From contig NZ_FOWR01000002.1 of assembly GCF_900115495.1 (NCBI RefSeq), positions 157,397-221,396 on the forward strand: 64,000 nt of DNA, read 5' to 3'. Positions 62,741-64,000 of this stretch are shown piece by piece (the stretch's first letter is position 1; the number at the start of each line of letters is the position of its first letter). Made by a program: the position numbers and the translations under genes. The notes under the pieces were generated by a model, which worked only from the letters and a program-made list of their open reading frames with translations, was not told the DNA's origin and did not search any database. This DNA is from Enterovibrio norvegicus DSM 15893. GTDB lineage: Bacteria > Pseudomonadota > Gammaproteobacteria > Enterobacterales > Vibrionaceae.

Positions 62741-62816
62741 CCGACGCCACCAGAAGGGGCCGAAAAACCAGAGCGAAGCGGCGGTTTTTTGGTCCCTCTG
62801 GCTGGCTTTGTTAAAC
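62741..62816 (+). other. Truncated integron attC site
   Basis: The right simple site R' is GTTAAAC (62810-62816). CCACCAGAAGGGGCC at the left pairs imperfectly with GGTCCCTCTGGCTGG at the right around a ~30-base centre, as in attC. The left R'' (RYYYAAC) is missing; repeat copy B stands in its place. Confidence 0.7.
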
Positions 62817-63593
62817 TTATTCCGTTGATGTAAATGCAGCCCATTTCCTCTTAAACCAACCGTCTTCTTTATGATCTCTAACCTCTTCATACTTTTCAAT
62901 TGTGAACTTTACTTGATCACTAGTTAGATCTGAGGAAGTAGAGGAAAGTGCATCTTTAAATTTATTAGTAAACCTGTTTTTTGAACGTTTACCAGAATAG
63001 TAAGCCCAAAAACCAAATGGAATTAGTAGTACAGTGTATACAGCAAGAACTATTAATATTACCAGTGAGTTATCCTTCCATTTTTTGTATTTGACTATAT
63101 CAATATTCGTATTGCCAATACTTATGTCGGTTTCTGGAGCCTCTCTACCTTCAAAAATCAAGCTCAAGTAGTAGTATTCATCTCCAGTTTTCTTTAGTAC
63201 TCCCACCTCAAACCCCAAAACATTTTTAGAGCCAGTATCTATATCTTCTATATCTAATGCTGGTATTTTATTTGGCGGCGAAAGTTTTCTGCTTATTAAC
63301 TTAAATTTTTTATCGCTCTGTACTTTTACGTATATTCTTACCTTTTCTAAATCAGTAAAAGTCCTATTGTGAATAGCATACTCAACAACTGAAATATTAT
63401 CAATTGGTGTGGTCTTATGCCTAATTTCCAAATCCTTTTCAATTGCATCAGGGTAACTAAAATAAGGCGCCCTTGAACCATCTCGATATTCAAGTTCATT
63501 GCTCCCATTTATCCAAATCGTAAAAAATATTGTTATTGCCGCAATAATAGAAGCTTTAACAACCTCTAAAACAAAGTTCTTTCCAGATTCCAT
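62817..63593 (-). CDS. Cassette-borne membrane protein of unknown function
   Basis: 258 residues. TM1 is near residues 11-29 (VVKASIIAAITIFFTIWIN), then an extracytoplasmic beta-rich domain (about 30-170), TM2 near 172-195, and a basic cytoplasmic tail of about 60 residues. No family recognised. It is richer in A+T than the genes to the left. It runs against the attC orientation; its stop abuts R' of the left attC and its start is 15 bases from R'' of the right one, with AAAGGA as ribosome binding site. Confidence 0.75.
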   Translation of the reverse strand: MESGKNFVLEVVKASIIAAITIFFTIWINGSNELEYRDGSRAPYFSYPDAIEKDLEIRHKTTPIDNISVVEYAIHNRTFTDLEKVRIYVKVQSDKKFKLISRKLSPPNKIPALDIEDIDTGSKNVLGFEVGVLKKTGDEYYYLSLIFEGREAPETDISIGNTNIDIVKYKKWKDNSLVILIVLAVYTVLLIPFGFWAYYSGKRSKNRFTNKFKDALSSTSSDLTSDQVKFTIEKYEEVRDHKEDGWFKRKWAAFTSTE

Positions 63594-63608
63594 GCTTATC
63601 CTTTAGAA

Positions 63609-63705
63609 ATTTAACGCCGCATTAAGGTGTGAGCGGCGCTTGGCTATACTTGAGCGAAGCGAAACTGCCAAGCGTTGCGAATCACTCTTAAATGCTTTGT
63701 TGAAC
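63609..63705 (+). other. Complete integron attC site
   Basis: 97 bases from R'' ATTTAAC to R' GTTGAAC. The arms are complementary with the usual bulges: GCATTAAGGTGTGA against the complement of TCACTCTTAAATGC, and an inner CGCTTGGC/GCCAAGCG stem. It resembles attC sites of Vibrio superintegrons. Confidence 0.88.
63643..63671 (-). promoter_or_regulatory. Promoter-like sequence inside the attC, toward the cassette gene
   Basis: The reverse strand reads TTGGCA (63671-63666), exactly 17 bases, then TATAGC (63648-63643), 5/6 and 4/6 of the sigma-70 elements. Its start point would fall about 43 bases before the cassette ATG. It is the only room for a promoter within the cassette. Confidence 0.5.
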
Positions 63706-63787
63706 GAAGCCGCTACGCGGCAGAATAGAATATCCCGCCTACGTTTCTCTCAACCCTGCCAATCGGGCAGCGGACAGGAGAAATACC

Positions 63788-64000
63788 ATGAACCGTCAAC
63801 AACAACAGCACTTCGATGCGCTTTACCAACAGCACCTCAATAATTTAACGCTACAAGGCAAACGACCCGCCACCATTGATGCCTACAGCCGTGCCGTACG
63901 GCGTATCGCCATGTTCTTTGATTGTCCGCCGGATAATCTCTCTCAGCAACAGCTCAAAACCTACTTCGTGAACCTTATCGGAACCCATTCTTGGAGTACC
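63788..64000 (+). CDS. Tyrosine recombinase/integrase (partial, runs off window)
   Basis: 71 codons to the window edge from the ATG at 63788, which has AGGAG 9 bases upstream. The visible part is an N-terminal core-binding (SAM-like) domain: LYQQHLNNLTLQGKRPATIDAYSRAVRRIAMFF, then LSQQQLKTYFVNLI. Proteins of this type often lie before IS91-family transposase genes; whether that is so here is outside the window. It is not the integron integrase IntI as far as can be seen. Confidence 0.8.
   Translation, partial: MNRQQQQHFDALYQQHLNNLTLQGKRPATIDAYSRAVRRIAMFFDCPPDNLSQQQLKTYFVNLIGTHSWST

Noticed and set aside
63699..63705. GAAC inside the R' box as an IS91-type target next to the recombinase gene
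   Set aside because: In IS91 the tetranucleotide flanks the other (oriIS) end, and GAAC here is explained by the attC consensus.
63640..63843. 67-codon forward frame
   Set aside because: It runs through the attC and the start of the recombinase gene in another frame; no ribosome binding site or similarity.

Overview
The window looks like chromosomal DNA of a marine Vibrionaceae bacterium (Vibrio, Grimontia or Enterovibrio type). The basis is gene content and protein similarity: AsnS, BioB, MetR, Mlc and the pst, bio and moe genes read like Vibrio orthologues, the bioA/bioBFCD - small ORF - htpX order is Vibrio-like as I recall it, and the right end carries integron attC sites of the Vibrio superintegron kind. 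No rRNA or tRNA gene was recognised.

Layout. 1-7.4 kb: a divergent LysR/MFS pair (YnfL/YnfM-like), two diguanylate-cyclase-type proteins, a small DUF4250 protein and MetR. 7.4-11.7 kb: a META-domain lipoprotein and the high-affinity phosphate operon pstS-pstC-pstA-pstB. 12-22.8 kb: an EAL phosphodiesterase, moeA-moeB, folE, aspC, asnS, queD, queE and the glucose regulator mlc. 22.8-29.8 kb: a complete ECF vitamin-type transporter (S, fused double ATPase, T), the Na+/serine-threonine symporter sstT, and an RpoE-ChrR (ECF11) singlet-oxygen-type stress module with a LON-domain gene that seems to share its promoter type. 29.8-36.5 kb: the biotin cluster bioA / bioBFCD around a BirA-like operator, a 57-residue ORF, and htpX. 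36.6-43.6 kb: a VOC protein, a penicillin-acylase-family Ntn hydrolase, a DUF1800-DUF1501 (Tat) pair and a methyltransferase. 43.6-53.6 kb: the purine-nucleoside exporter pair punC/punR, a LysE-type exporter, an exported MBL-fold protein with a degenerate metal site plus a divergent LysR, and a Crp/Fnr-SDR-DUF2141-VTT-ferric-reductase-like run.

The right 10 kb is accessory in character: a 985-residue RTX protein with no secretion genes beside it, a protoglobin that carries an export or lipoprotein signal, a GH18 chitinase, a Cys/Gly-tailed protein, a family of precise 149-bp repeats, an intact IS903-group insertion sequence with a 9-bp target duplication, then a truncated attC, a single cassette holding a membrane protein gene in reverse orientation, a complete 97-bp attC and the start of a tyrosine recombinase gene cut by the window edge.

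The points most worth a second look are the exported protoglobin, the 149-bp repeat family, the integron edge with a promoter-like sequence inside the attC, the paired ECF11 promoters, the MBL protein that lacks three canonical metal ligands, and several strong inverted repeats at stop codons or in leaders. Starts were moved from the longest ORF where a ribosome binding site or family length supported it; these choices are stated in the entries.
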